The notes under the pieces are model-generated. The model searched no databases, was not told the DNA's origin, and saw nothing but the letters and a program-made list of their open reading frames with translations. A DNA stretch of 64,000 bases, from positions 1 to 64,000 of the forward strand of contig DWXE01000026.1 in assembly GCA_019119355.1 (NCBI GenBank), written 5' to 3'. Source of the stretch: Candidatus Eisenbergiella merdigallinarum. GTDB lineage: Bacteria > Bacillota > Clostridia > Lachnospirales > Lachnospiraceae. A program made the position numbers and the translations under genes. This document shows, piece by piece, positions 35,021 to 43,371 of this stretch (position 1 is its first letter; each line of letters opens with the position of its first letter).

Positions 35021-36445
35021 ATGAAGAGAAAACAGATCGCGGCCATGGCCGTAACGGGCGCTCTGCTGGCGCAGTCGGCGTTTCTTTCCGGCTGTGCGGG
35101 AGCGCAGGCAGCACAGGGGACGGATTCGGCGGAAAGCGCGGGAGCGCAGGCGGAAACGCAGGCCGCGCAGGAAAACGCTGCACAACAGCAGGAGAGCATC
35201 GCTCTGGAGGAAACGCAGGAAACGGCGGCTGAGGAAGGTTCGGCAGCGGACGAGGCCGTGGACGCAGGAGAGGCTTATGCCGACGGAGCCAACGGCTTCG
35301 CGTTTCGGCTGACCCGGGCGCTTCTGGAGGAAAAGAGCGAGGGGGACAACCTTGTGACTTCCCCCTATTCCGTATGGCTCCCGCTGGCGGCCCTCTCCAA
35401 CGCGGCCGACGAAGAATCTCAAAAAACCCTTCTGAACGCCCTTGGAGAAGCGGGAATTTCGCCGGACGCGCTCAACGAAACCGTTTCCGCCATGAACGAC
35501 GCACTGCTGGGAAAGGATCTGGCGGCGGATGCAGCGGAGAACGGCGCACAATATGAAAGCCCTCTGAAAATCGCCAACGCCCTGTTTTTGGGAGAAAACG
35601 AGCCGCTGAAGGACGATTTCAGGGAAATCTTCGAGGACGGCTATGACGGAAAGCTGTTTTCGGTGGACTTCACGGATCCTTCGGCGGTCCAGGAGATCAA
35701 CGGATGGGCCGAAGAACAGACGAACGGGAAGATTACGGAACTCATCGAATCGCTGGATCCCTCCACCGTGGCGGCCATCGCCAACGCCATTTATTTTTCC
35801 GACTCCTGGGCGACGCCCTTCGGATCGGAAGATACGGAAAACGGGACCTTTTACGGAGCGGTTTTCGAAGAGGAAGCTCCCCTGATGCGGCATGAATTCG
35901 AGCAGAATACTTACTACGAAGATGAAACGATGCAGGCGACGGTTCTGCCTACGGTAAGCGGAGGGCAGATGATCGTCCTGCTGCCCAAAGAAGGGACGAC
36001 GCCGGAAGAGCTTCTGGCGGGGATGGACGCTCAGAAGCTGGACGATGTGCTGGCCGGGGATTTCGCCACGGTGGATCTGACCCTGCCCCGGTTCAGCCTG
36101 ACCAGCGGCACCTTTTCCGTGAAGGAAGCCATGGAAGCGCTGGGGATCACCCTGACGGACAGCGTGAACCCGCACCTTACCGGGCTTGTGGACGGGGAAG
36201 CGCTCTATATTTCCGACGCGGTGCAAAAAGCCATGATCGAAGTGGACGAAGACGGGATGACGGCATCGGCCGCCACGGTGATGGGGATCATGCGGATGTC
36301 CATGCCTCTGGAGACGGAACCGGTGGAGATGGTGTGCGACAGGCCCTTCGCCTTTGTCCTCACTGCGGACGGCAGGGAGGCGGGGCCTCAGATTCTCTTT
36401 ACCGGCGTGGTAAACCAGCTGTCGCAGGCGGTGGCGTGCAAGTAA
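35021..36445 (+). CDS. Serpin-family lipoprotein (protease inhibitor)
   Basis: A 474-residue exported serpin with a lipobox (FLSGC, Cys25), an acidic Ala/Glu/Gln-rich spacer (about 27-85) and a full serpin domain (about 88-470). The shutter region (SPYSVWLPLAALSNAA), IANAIYFSDSW and the C-terminal RPFAFVLTADG are clear. The reactive loop has an inhibitory-type hinge (EVDEDGMTASAAT) and then VMGIMRMSMPLETEPVEM, so the scissile bond is probably in the Met/Arg-containing stretch. A surface-attached inhibitor of host or microbial serine proteases is likely. AAAGGATGGATCAAT precedes the ATG. Confidence 0.9.
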   Translation: MKRKQIAAMAVTGALLAQSAFLSGCAGAQAAQGTDSAESAGAQAETQAAQENAAQQQESIALEETQETAAEEGSAADEAVDAGEAYADGANGFAFRLTRALLEEKSEGDNLVTSPYSVWLPLAALSNAADEESQKTLLNALGEAGISPDALNETVSAMNDALLGKDLAADAAENGAQYESPLKIANALFLGENEPLKDDFREIFEDGYDGKLFSVDFTDPSAVQEINGWAEEQTNGKITELIESLDPSTVAAIANAIYFSDSWATPFGSEDTENGTFYGAVFEEEAPLMRHEFEQNTYYEDETMQATVLPTVSGGQMIVLLPKEGTTPEELLAGMDAQKLDDVLAGDFATVDLTLPRFSLTSGTFSVKEAMEALGITLTDSVNPHLTGLVDGEALYISDAVQKAMIEVDEDGMTASAATVMGIMRMSMPLETEPVEMVCDRPFAFVLTADGREAGPQILFTGVVNQLSQAVACK

Positions 36446-36468
36446 AGCGGCCTGCGGATAAAAACCGG

Positions 36469-36510
36469 AATTGCCCGTCCCGTGAGCGAAAGCTCATGGG
36501 ACGGGCAATT
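36469..36510. terminator. Convergent terminator between serpin and GNAT remnant
   Basis: AATTGCCCGTCCC...GAGC, loop GAAA, GCTC...GGGACGGGCAATT. The very long stem works for either strand and overlaps the stop codon of the minus-strand GNAT remnant. Confidence 0.85.
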
Positions 36511-36822
36511 CCATTTCATGATCCATTGCTACGAAGCCGTATTTTTCGTATAACGGCCGTCCCATATCGGTGGCTTCCAGCGAGATGGCTGTAATCCCTC
36601 TGCGTTTGCTGTCTTTCACCAGCCTGTCCAATACCCGAATCGCGATGCCCTTCCTTCTGTATTCTGGATCCGTATACATATTCATGATATAAGCCTTATT
36701 CCCGCTGGGGTTGTGATATGTGGGCATCACCTGGAAGAAGCTGACGCCGCCGGCCCCGATAAAGCGATTTCCGTCAATAGATCGATATCTTCAGGCGCAG
36801 CCTTTTGGAAGATCAGATTCAT
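36494..36822 (-). pseudogene. GNAT acetyltransferase with internal deletion and frameshift
   Basis: The minus-strand gene starts at 36822 with GGAGGTGAAATCGAT before the ATG and encodes MNLIFQKAAPEDIDLLTEI, then runs out of frame. The C-terminal half (GAGGVSFFQVMP, acetyl-CoA motif MYTDPEYRRKGIAIRVLDRLV, ATDMGRPLYEKYGF) is in another frame. Compared with a full GNAT, roughly 50 central residues are missing between the two parts, so the deletion also shifted the frame. The remaining 78-codon ORF is not expected to be active. Confidence 0.8.
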
Positions 36823-36953
36823 ATCGATTTCACCTCCGGGATTTTGTTTTCAGATGATTCCAATATACTGCATTTCATCGGGGAAGTATAGAGGAATCCA
36901 TAAAGGGCGATGGTCGCATTTCCGGAAAGGGCCCGCGCATCCCGGCGCATTTA

Positions 36954-36982
36954 TTGACTTTATGGTTCAGACAGAATATAAT
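36954..36982 (+). promoter_or_regulatory. Promoter of the apt-relA operon
   Basis: TTGACT (36954-36959), a 17-base spacer and TATAAT (36977-36982), about 50 bases before apt. Confidence 0.85.
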
Positions 36983-37034
36983 AAAATATATTTTTCAAAA
37001 ACAGGAATAAAATGGAGCCAAGGAGCATAGATCG

Positions 37035-37559
37035 ATGAAAAAACTGGAAGAATATGTAAGGAGTATCCCGGATTTCCCGCAGAAGGGCGTGATTTTCCGG
37101 GATGTGACCAGCGTGCTGGAGGACGCGCAGGGGCTGCGCCTGGCCATCGACACGATGCAGGATCTGGTGAAGGACCTGGAATTCGACGCGGTGGTGGGAG
37201 CGGAGTCCAGAGGATTTATTTTTGGCGCGCCCATCGCATATAATTGCAGAAAACCGCTGGTGCTGATCCGCAAGAAGGGGAAGCTTCCCTGCGAAACGAT
37301 TTCCAGGGAGTATGATCTGGAATACGGCACGGCTGAAATCGAAATCCACCGCGACGCCATCCGCCCCGGGCAGAAGGTCCTGATCGTGGACGATCTGATC
37401 GCCACCGGGGGGACCACGGAAGCCATGATCCGCCTGATAGAGGAGCTGGGGGGAGAAGTGGCCGGCGTATTGGTGCTGATCGAGCTGGAAGGTCTGAAAG
37501 GACGGGAACGGATCTCGGGATATCGTCTGGATGCGGCGATCTCTTACCCGGGAAATTAG
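37035..37559 (+). CDS. apt: Adenine phosphoribosyltransferase
   Basis: A 174-residue purine-salvage enzyme that joins adenine and PRPP to give AMP. The PRPP loop VLIVDDLIATGGTTEA and the N-terminal IPDFPQKGVIFRDVT are typical. It begins the apt-relA-MBL-hemZ run conserved in Clostridia, under a good sigma-A promoter. Confidence 0.96.
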   Translation: MKKLEEYVRSIPDFPQKGVIFRDVTSVLEDAQGLRLAIDTMQDLVKDLEFDAVVGAESRGFIFGAPIAYNCRKPLVLIRKKGKLPCETISREYDLEYGTAEIEIHRDAIRPGQKVLIVDDLIATGGTTEAMIRLIEELGGEVAGVLVLIELEGLKGRERISGYRLDAAISYPGN

Positions 37560-37579
37560 CTGACAATGAAGGGTACGAT

Positions 37580-39913
37580 ATGGGAATGACGGAAGAAAAA
37601 ACCACACAATCCAATACGACACAGCTGGTCTTAGACGACGGGCGCATCGAGGAGATCCGGGAATTCACCAGCCCGGAGCAGCTCTATCAGGAGCTGATCG
37701 AGCGCGTGCGCAAATACCATCCTTCGGATGATATTTCCCTGATCGAAAAGGCGTACAATCTGGCCAGGGAAGCGCATCGCGGCCAGGTGAGGAAATCCGG
37801 CGAGCCGTATATCATCCATCCGCTCTGCGTAGCCATCATTCTGGCGGATCTGGAGCTGGACAAGGAGACCATCGTGGCCGGGCTGCTCCACGACGTGGTG
37901 GAGGATACCGTCATGACCGTGGAGGAGATCGAGAAGGAGTTCGGCAGCGACGTGGCCCTGCTGGTGGACGGCGTGACGAAGCTTCTCCATCTGCATCTGG
38001 CGGAAAATTCCGGAAACAAGACGGAGGCGCAGCTGGAGATGCAGGCGGAAAACCTGCGCAAGATGTTTCTGGCCATGGCCAAAGACATCCGCGTGATCAT
38101 GATCAAGCTGGCGGACCGTCTCCACAACATGCGTACCTTAAAGCACATGCCCCATGAAAAGCAGATCCGCATCGCGCGGGAGACCATGGACATCTACGCG
38201 CCCATCGCGCAGCGGCTCGGTATCTCCAAAATCAAGGTGGAGCTGGACGATCTTTCCCTGAAATATCTGGAACCGGACGTGTACTACGATCTTGTGGAAA
38301 AGATCGCCATGCGCAAGAGCGAGCGGGAGAAATATATCGAAAATATCGTAGAGGAAGTGGGGGACCATATCGAAAAGGCCGGCATCGAAGCGAAAATCGA
38401 CGGCCGGGTGAAGCATTTTTTCAGCATCTATAAGAAGATGAAAAACCAGCACAAGACCATCGATCAGATCTACGATCTGTTCGCGGTCCGCATTATCGTG
38501 GATACGGTGAAGGACTGCTATGCGGCGCTGGGCGTGATCCATGAGATGTATAAGCCCATCCCGGGGCGGTTCAAGGACTACATCGCCATGCCGAAGCCGA
38601 ACATGTACCAGTCTTTGCACACCACGCTCATCGGCACATCCGGGCAGCCCTTCGAAATTCAGATCCGGACCTATGAGATGCACCGGGTTGCGGAGTTCGG
38701 TATCGCGGCGCACTGGAAATATAAGGAAGCTTCCGACGGGAAGAAGGTGGAGGCCCAGGAGGAAGAAAAGCTGGCCTGGCTGCGCCAGATTCTGGAGTGG
38801 CAGCGGGAGATGTCCGACAACCGGGAATTCATGAACATGATCAAGAGCGATCTGGACCTGTTTTCGGACAGCGTGTACTGCTTTACGCCCACCGGCGACG
38901 TGAAGACCCTTCCCGCGGGCTCCACGCCCATCGACTTCGCTTACAGCGTCCATACGGCGGTGGGGAACAAGATGATCGGAGCACGGGTCAACGGCCGTCT
39001 GGTCACCATCGACTACGAGATCCAGAACGGGGACCGGGTGGAAATCCTGACTTCCCAGAACGCAAAAGGGCCCAGCAGGGACTGGCTGTCCGTGGTCAAG
39101 AGCACCCAGGCGAAAAACAAGATCAATCAGTGGTTTAAGAACGAAGTCAAAGAGGAAAATATCGTCAAGGGCAAGGATCTGTTCAACGCCTTCTGCAAGG
39201 CCAGATCCATCAACCTCGGGGAGATTATGAAGCCGGAATACCAGGCGGCCGTCATGAAAAAATACGGCTTTATGGACTGGGATTCCGTGCTGGCGGCCAT
39301 CGGCCACGGAGCTTTAAAGGAAGGCCAGATCGCCAACCGGATGCAGGAGCTCTACGACAGGGATCATCCCAAAATCGTTTCCAACGAAGAGGTGCTGGCG
39401 GCCATCGCCGAGAACAACGCGGGGCAGAACCGGCAGATGCGGCCCAGGAGTAAAAACGGCATCGTGGTGAAAGGGATCCACGATGTGGCCGTCCGGTTTT
39501 CCAAATGCTGTTCTCCGGTGCCGGGGGACGAGATCGTGGGATTCGTCACGCGGGGAAGAGGGGTATCCATCCACAGGACGGACTGCATCAACGTGCTGAA
39601 CCTGCCGGAGATCGAGAGGGCCCGGCTGATCGAAGCGGAGTGGGAAGAGGATACGTCCGCGGCAGCAGGGGAGAAATACCTGGCGGAAATCAGCATTTTC
39701 GCCCACAACAGGAGCGGCCTTCTGGCGGACATCGCCAAGACCATGACGGAACGAAACATCGACATCCTGTCGCTGAATACGAGAATCAACAAACAGGGAT
39801 TCGCCACGCTGGCCCTCTCCTTCGAGACCAGCGGGCGGGAGGAACTGGGGCAGATCGTGGCGAAGCTGCGCGGCGTGGAGAGCGTGGTGGACATCGAGAG
39901 GACCACGGGCTGA
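37580..39913 (+). CDS. relA: Bifunctional (p)ppGpp synthetase/hydrolase RelA/SpoT
   Basis: A 777-residue Rel that makes and destroys (p)ppGpp in the stringent response. In order: the HD hydrolase domain (HPLCVAIILADLELDKETIVAGLLHDVVEDT, about 75-105), the synthetase domain (RIIVDTVKDCYAALGVIH, GRFKDYIAMPKPNMYQSLHTT), TGS (YCFTPTGDVKTLPAGSTPIDFAY), a Cys-containing region (KCCSPVPGDEIVGF) and a C-terminal ACT domain. Both catalytic halves look intact. It follows apt by 20 bases. Confidence 0.96.
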   Translation: MGMTEEKTTQSNTTQLVLDDGRIEEIREFTSPEQLYQELIERVRKYHPSDDISLIEKAYNLAREAHRGQVRKSGEPYIIHPLCVAIILADLELDKETIVAGLLHDVVEDTVMTVEEIEKEFGSDVALLVDGVTKLLHLHLAENSGNKTEAQLEMQAENLRKMFLAMAKDIRVIMIKLADRLHNMRTLKHMPHEKQIRIARETMDIYAPIAQRLGISKIKVELDDLSLKYLEPDVYYDLVEKIAMRKSEREKYIENIVEEVGDHIEKAGIEAKIDGRVKHFFSIYKKMKNQHKTIDQIYDLFAVRIIVDTVKDCYAALGVIHEMYKPIPGRFKDYIAMPKPNMYQSLHTTLIGTSGQPFEIQIRTYEMHRVAEFGIAAHWKYKEASDGKKVEAQEEEKLAWLRQILEWQREMSDNREFMNMIKSDLDLFSDSVYCFTPTGDVKTLPAGSTPIDFAYSVHTAVGNKMIGARVNGRLVTIDYEIQNGDRVEILTSQNAKGPSRDWLSVVKSTQAKNKINQWFKNEVKEENIVKGKDLFNAFCKARSINLGEIMKPEYQAAVMKKYGFMDWDSVLAAIGHGALKEGQIANRMQELYDRDHPKIVSNEEVLAAIAENNAGQNRQMRPRSKNGIVVKGIHDVAVRFSKCCSPVPGDEIVGFVTRGRGVSIHRTDCINVLNLPEIERARLIEAEWEEDTSAAAGEKYLAEISIFAHNRSGLLADIAKTMTERNIDILSLNTRINKQGFATLALSFETSGREELGQIVAKLRGVESVVDIERTTG

Positions 39914-39929
39914 GAAACGGAGAATCAAT

Positions 39930-40562
39930 ATGGCTGGAATCAAAATCGGTCGCATGACGCTGGGCGTATGCGCCACGAACTGTTATTTTTTATACCGGGA
40001 AGGAGCGGACCGGGTCGTTTTCATCGACCCCGCTGACCGGGGGGCGGACCTGTATGAAGGGCTGAAACGGAAAGGGTTTTCGGTGGAGGCGATCCTTTTG
40101 ACCCACGGGCATTTCGACCACATCGGCGGGTCGGATCAGCTCAGGCAGCTTTCCGGAGCGAAACTCTGCGCCCCTGCGGATGAGCGGGCCGTGTGTTCGG
40201 ATCCTTCCGCAAACCTTTCCGCCCAGTTCGGGCACAGGACGGTCATCGAACCGGACGAATGGCTGACCGACGGGCAAACGATCGCCCTGGCGGATATCCC
40301 GCTGGAGGTCATCGCCACGCCGGGGCATACGGAAGGAAGCGCCTGCTATTACGTGCGGGAAGCGGGAATCCTGATCGCCGGAGATACGCTGTTTGCCGGA
40401 TCCGTGGGGAGGACCGATTTCCCCACCGGAAGCATGAGCAGGCTGGTCCGTTCCGTGAAGGAGAAGCTGTTCGTTTTGCCGGACGACACCAGGGTGTATC
40501 CGGGACACGGGGAATCCACCACCATCGGGGAAGAAAAACGATACAATCCGTATTGTCAGTGA
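39930..40562 (+). CDS. MBL-fold hydrolase (glyoxalase II-like)
   Basis: A 210-residue metallo-beta-lactamase-fold protein with the metal motif THGHFDHIGG, TPGHTEGSACYY, IAGDTLFAGSVGRTDFPTG and YPGHGESTTIG. These are shared by small hydroxyacylglutathione-hydrolase-like enzymes encoded after relA in many Clostridia. The native thioester substrate is not known. It lies between relA and hemZ with short gaps. Confidence 0.92.
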   Translation: MAGIKIGRMTLGVCATNCYFLYREGADRVVFIDPADRGADLYEGLKRKGFSVEAILLTHGHFDHIGGSDQLRQLSGAKLCAPADERAVCSDPSANLSAQFGHRTVIEPDEWLTDGQTIALADIPLEVIATPGHTEGSACYYVREAGILIAGDTLFAGSVGRTDFPTGSMSRLVRSVKEKLFVLPDDTRVYPGHGESTTIGEEKRYNPYCQ

Positions 40563-40573
40563 GGAAGAGATAC

Positions 40574-42034
40574 ATGATCGTTGTAGTGCTGAACGAAGAT
40601 CGATATGCTTATGATATCCATTCTCTGGTGAAGGCTTTCTATCCGGAACAGGAGGTGAAAGTCTTCCCCGAGGGGGAAAAAGATTTGAGGAGCGATGCCG
40701 GCCTTCCGGCATTTTTTGTGCGCTTTGCGCCGGAAACCGTCTCGGCGGGATATCGGATTGAAGGGGAAGGCGAAACCGTCCGTCAGGCCGTACTTTCGGA
40801 TCCGGCCGACCGGATCGCCGTGAAAAACGAGCTCAAGAGGCTGCTGTACGGGCTCCTTTCCGAAGAGACGAAAAAGGAGCTGCCCTGGGGGACCCTCACC
40901 GGAATCCGCCCCACGAAGATCGCCATGCAGCTGATGGAACAGGGAAAAACGCCGGAGGAAGCCGGGGAGTATATGAGAACCACATATCTGGCGTCTGAAG
41001 AAAAGGCGGAGCTGTCCGTGGACATCGCCCTGCGGGAACGGGAAATCCTGTCCGGGATCCATTACGACAGGGGATACAGCCTGTACATCGGGATCCCCTT
41101 CTGTCCCACCACCTGCCTTTACTGTTCCTTCACCTCCTTCCCGATCTGCGCCTGGAAGAAGCGGGTGGGGGAATATCTGGACGCGCTGGAGCGGGAGATC
41201 GATTTCGTGAAGGAGGCCTGCCGGGATAAGGTGCTGGACAGCGTGTACATCGGCGGAGGCACGCCCACCACGCTGGAGCCGGATCAGCTGGACCGGCTGC
41301 TGGGAAAGGTGAAGGCTTCCTTCGACTGGACGCATGTGAAGGAGTTCACGGTGGAGGCCGGAAGGGCGGACAGCATCACCAGGGAGAAGCTGCGGGCCTT
41401 AAAGCGGCATGGCGTAACCCGCATTTCGGTGAATCCCCAGACCATGAACGAAAAGACTTTAAAGCTCATCGGCAGGCAGCATACGGTGGCGCAGGTGGAA
41501 GCGGCGTTTTGGCTGGCGCGGGAAGAGGGGTTCGACAACATCAACATGGACCTGATCCTGGGGCTGCCGGGGGAGAACGAAGAAGATGTGGCCCATACCG
41601 TCCGGAGGGTGAAGGAGCTGGGGCCGGACAGCCTCACCGTCCATTCCCTGGCGATCAAGCGGGCTTCCCGGCTGAGCCAGTGGATCCTGGAAAACGGGAT
41701 TTCCACCCTGCACAATACGGACGAAACCATGCGCATCGCGGCCGCGGGGGCGAAGGAACTGGGAATGGAACCCTATTACCTGTACCGGCAGAAAAACATG
41801 TCCGGAAACTTCGAGAACGTGGGCTATGCCAGACCCGGAAAGGCGGGGATTTACAACATCCTGATCATGGAGGAGAAGGAGTCCATCCTGGCCCTGGGCG
41901 CGGGGACCATTTCCAAGGAAGTCTATCCGGACGGGCGGATCGAGCGCTGCGACAGCGTAAAGGACGTCGCCCTGTATCTGGAGAAAGTGGATGAAATGAT
42001 CGAACGGAAGCGGAAACTGATAAGTCATCCTTGA
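40574..42034 (+). CDS. hemZ: HemZ-type radical SAM protein (coproporphyrinogen dehydrogenase family)
   Basis: A 486-residue radical SAM protein. The [4Fe-4S] motif CPTTCLYCSF (Cx3Cx2C) and GGGTPTTLEPDQL place it in the HemN/HemZ family, and the long N-terminal region (about 1-165) is characteristic of HemZ. The annotated family reaction is oxygen-independent coproporphyrinogen III oxidation, though several relatives do other chemistry. The ATG at 40574 has GAGGAAGAG just before it; the longer frame would overlap the MBL gene. Confidence 0.9.
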   Translation: MIVVVLNEDRYAYDIHSLVKAFYPEQEVKVFPEGEKDLRSDAGLPAFFVRFAPETVSAGYRIEGEGETVRQAVLSDPADRIAVKNELKRLLYGLLSEETKKELPWGTLTGIRPTKIAMQLMEQGKTPEEAGEYMRTTYLASEEKAELSVDIALREREILSGIHYDRGYSLYIGIPFCPTTCLYCSFTSFPICAWKKRVGEYLDALEREIDFVKEACRDKVLDSVYIGGGTPTTLEPDQLDRLLGKVKASFDWTHVKEFTVEAGRADSITREKLRALKRHGVTRISVNPQTMNEKTLKLIGRQHTVAQVEAAFWLAREEGFDNINMDLILGLPGENEEDVAHTVRRVKELGPDSLTVHSLAIKRASRLSQWILENGISTLHNTDETMRIAAAGAKELGMEPYYLYRQKNMSGNFENVGYARPGKAGIYNILIMEEKESILALGAGTISKEVYPDGRIERCDSVKDVALYLEKVDEMIERKRKLISHP

Positions 42035-42059
42035 AAATGCACGGGAAACAGTGTAGAAT
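42031..42059 (+). promoter_or_regulatory. Promoter of hisS-aspS
   Basis: TTGAAA (42031-42036), a 17-base spacer and TAGAAT (42054-42059), with a TG just before the -10. Confidence 0.75.
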
Positions 42060-42100
42060 CGTAAGAAAATCTGCCGAAACAGGCAAAAAGGAGACAGACC

Positions 42101-43360
42101 ATGGCATTGAGCAAAAAACCGGTTACCGGTATGAAGGATATTTTGCCCGCCGAAATGCAGCTTCGGGATTATTGCATCGGCGTGATCAAGGAAACCTACG
42201 CGAAGTTCGGCTTTACCCCCATCGAGACCCCCTGCGTGGAGAACATTCAGAATCTGACCAGCAGGCAGGGCGGGGAAAACGAAAAGCTGACCTTCAAGAT
42301 CCTCAAAAGAGGGGAGAAGCTGAATCTGGAAACGGCGAAGTCGGAGGGGGATCTGGTGGACGGCGGCCTGCGCTACGACCTGACCGTGCCGCTGGTGCGC
42401 TTCTACTCCAATCATTCCAACGAGCTTCCCTCCCCCTTTAAGGCGCTGCAGATCGGCAACGTCTGGAGGGCGGACCGCCCCCAGAAGGGGCGCTATCGCC
42501 AGTTCATGCAGTGCGACATCGATATTCTGGGAGAACCCTCCAACCTGGCGGAGATCGAATTGATCCTGGCCACCACCACGACGCTGGGAAACCTGGGATT
42601 TCGGGATTTTACCATCCGCATCAACGAGCGGCAGATTCTGAAGGCCATGGCCGCGTACAGCGGTTTTCCGGAAGAGGCTTACGATACGGTGTTCATCATT
42701 CTGGACAAGATGGACAAGATCGGGATGGACGGCGTGGCCCGGGAGCTGGAGGAAAACGGCTTTTGTGCGGAGTCGGCCCAAAAGTACCTGAAGCTGTTTT
42801 CAGGGCTCTCCGAACACGACGACGGCCTTTCCTGGCTGGCGCAGGAGCTGGAGGGGTATCTGGCCCCTGAGGTGAAGGAAAATCTGCAGGAAATCATCGC
42901 CAGCGTGCGCGCCACGCAGGCGTCGGACTTTCAGATCGTCTTCGACCCCACGCTGGTGCGGGGCATGTCCTATTATACGGGGACGATTTTTGAGGTTTCC
43001 ATGCCACAGTTCGGGGGCAGCTGCGGCGGGGGCGGACGCTATGACAGGATGGTGGGCAGATTTACCGGAAACGACGTTCCGGCCTGCGGCTTTTCCATCG
43101 GATTCGAGCGGATCATCCTGATCATGATGGAAAACGGCTTCCGGATTCCCGGACAGCCCAGAAAGATCGCCTATCTGATCGAAAAGGGCGTTTCCGGAGA
43201 CCGGCTCTGCCAGGTCATCGCCCAGGCGCAGGAGGCCAGAAAGGACGGCACCCAGGTGCTGGTGGCCCGGATGAACAAGAACAAGAAGTTCCAGAAGGAG
43301 CAGCTGAACAAAGAAGGATATGAGGAATTTGTAGAATTCTACAAAAATCCGCTGAAATAG
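42101..43360 (+). CDS. hisS: Histidyl-tRNA synthetase
   Basis: A 419-residue class II synthetase that charges tRNA-His. Motif 1 surrounds FTPIETPCVEN, the histidine-binding loops include DLTVPLVRF, motif 2 is GNVWRADRPQKGRYRQFMQCDIDI, and the HisA motifs are LVRGMSYYTGTIFE and GGGRYD. The C-terminal anticodon domain is shortened but present. It is followed 11 bases later by aspS, the usual Firmicutes pair. Confidence 0.95.
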   Translation: MALSKKPVTGMKDILPAEMQLRDYCIGVIKETYAKFGFTPIETPCVENIQNLTSRQGGENEKLTFKILKRGEKLNLETAKSEGDLVDGGLRYDLTVPLVRFYSNHSNELPSPFKALQIGNVWRADRPQKGRYRQFMQCDIDILGEPSNLAEIELILATTTTLGNLGFRDFTIRINERQILKAMAAYSGFPEEAYDTVFIILDKMDKIGMDGVARELEENGFCAESAQKYLKLFSGLSEHDDGLSWLAQELEGYLAPEVKENLQEIIASVRATQASDFQIVFDPTLVRGMSYYTGTIFEVSMPQFGGSCGGGGRYDRMVGRFTGNDVPACGFSIGFERIILIMMENGFRIPGQPRKIAYLIEKGVSGDRLCQVIAQAQEARKDGTQVLVARMNKNKKFQKEQLNKEGYEEFVEFYKNPLK

Positions 43361-43371
43361 GAGGAATCAGA

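Noticed and set aside
42035-42100. T-box leader before hisS
   Set aside because: Only about 40 bases lie between the promoter and the start codon, too short for a T-box.
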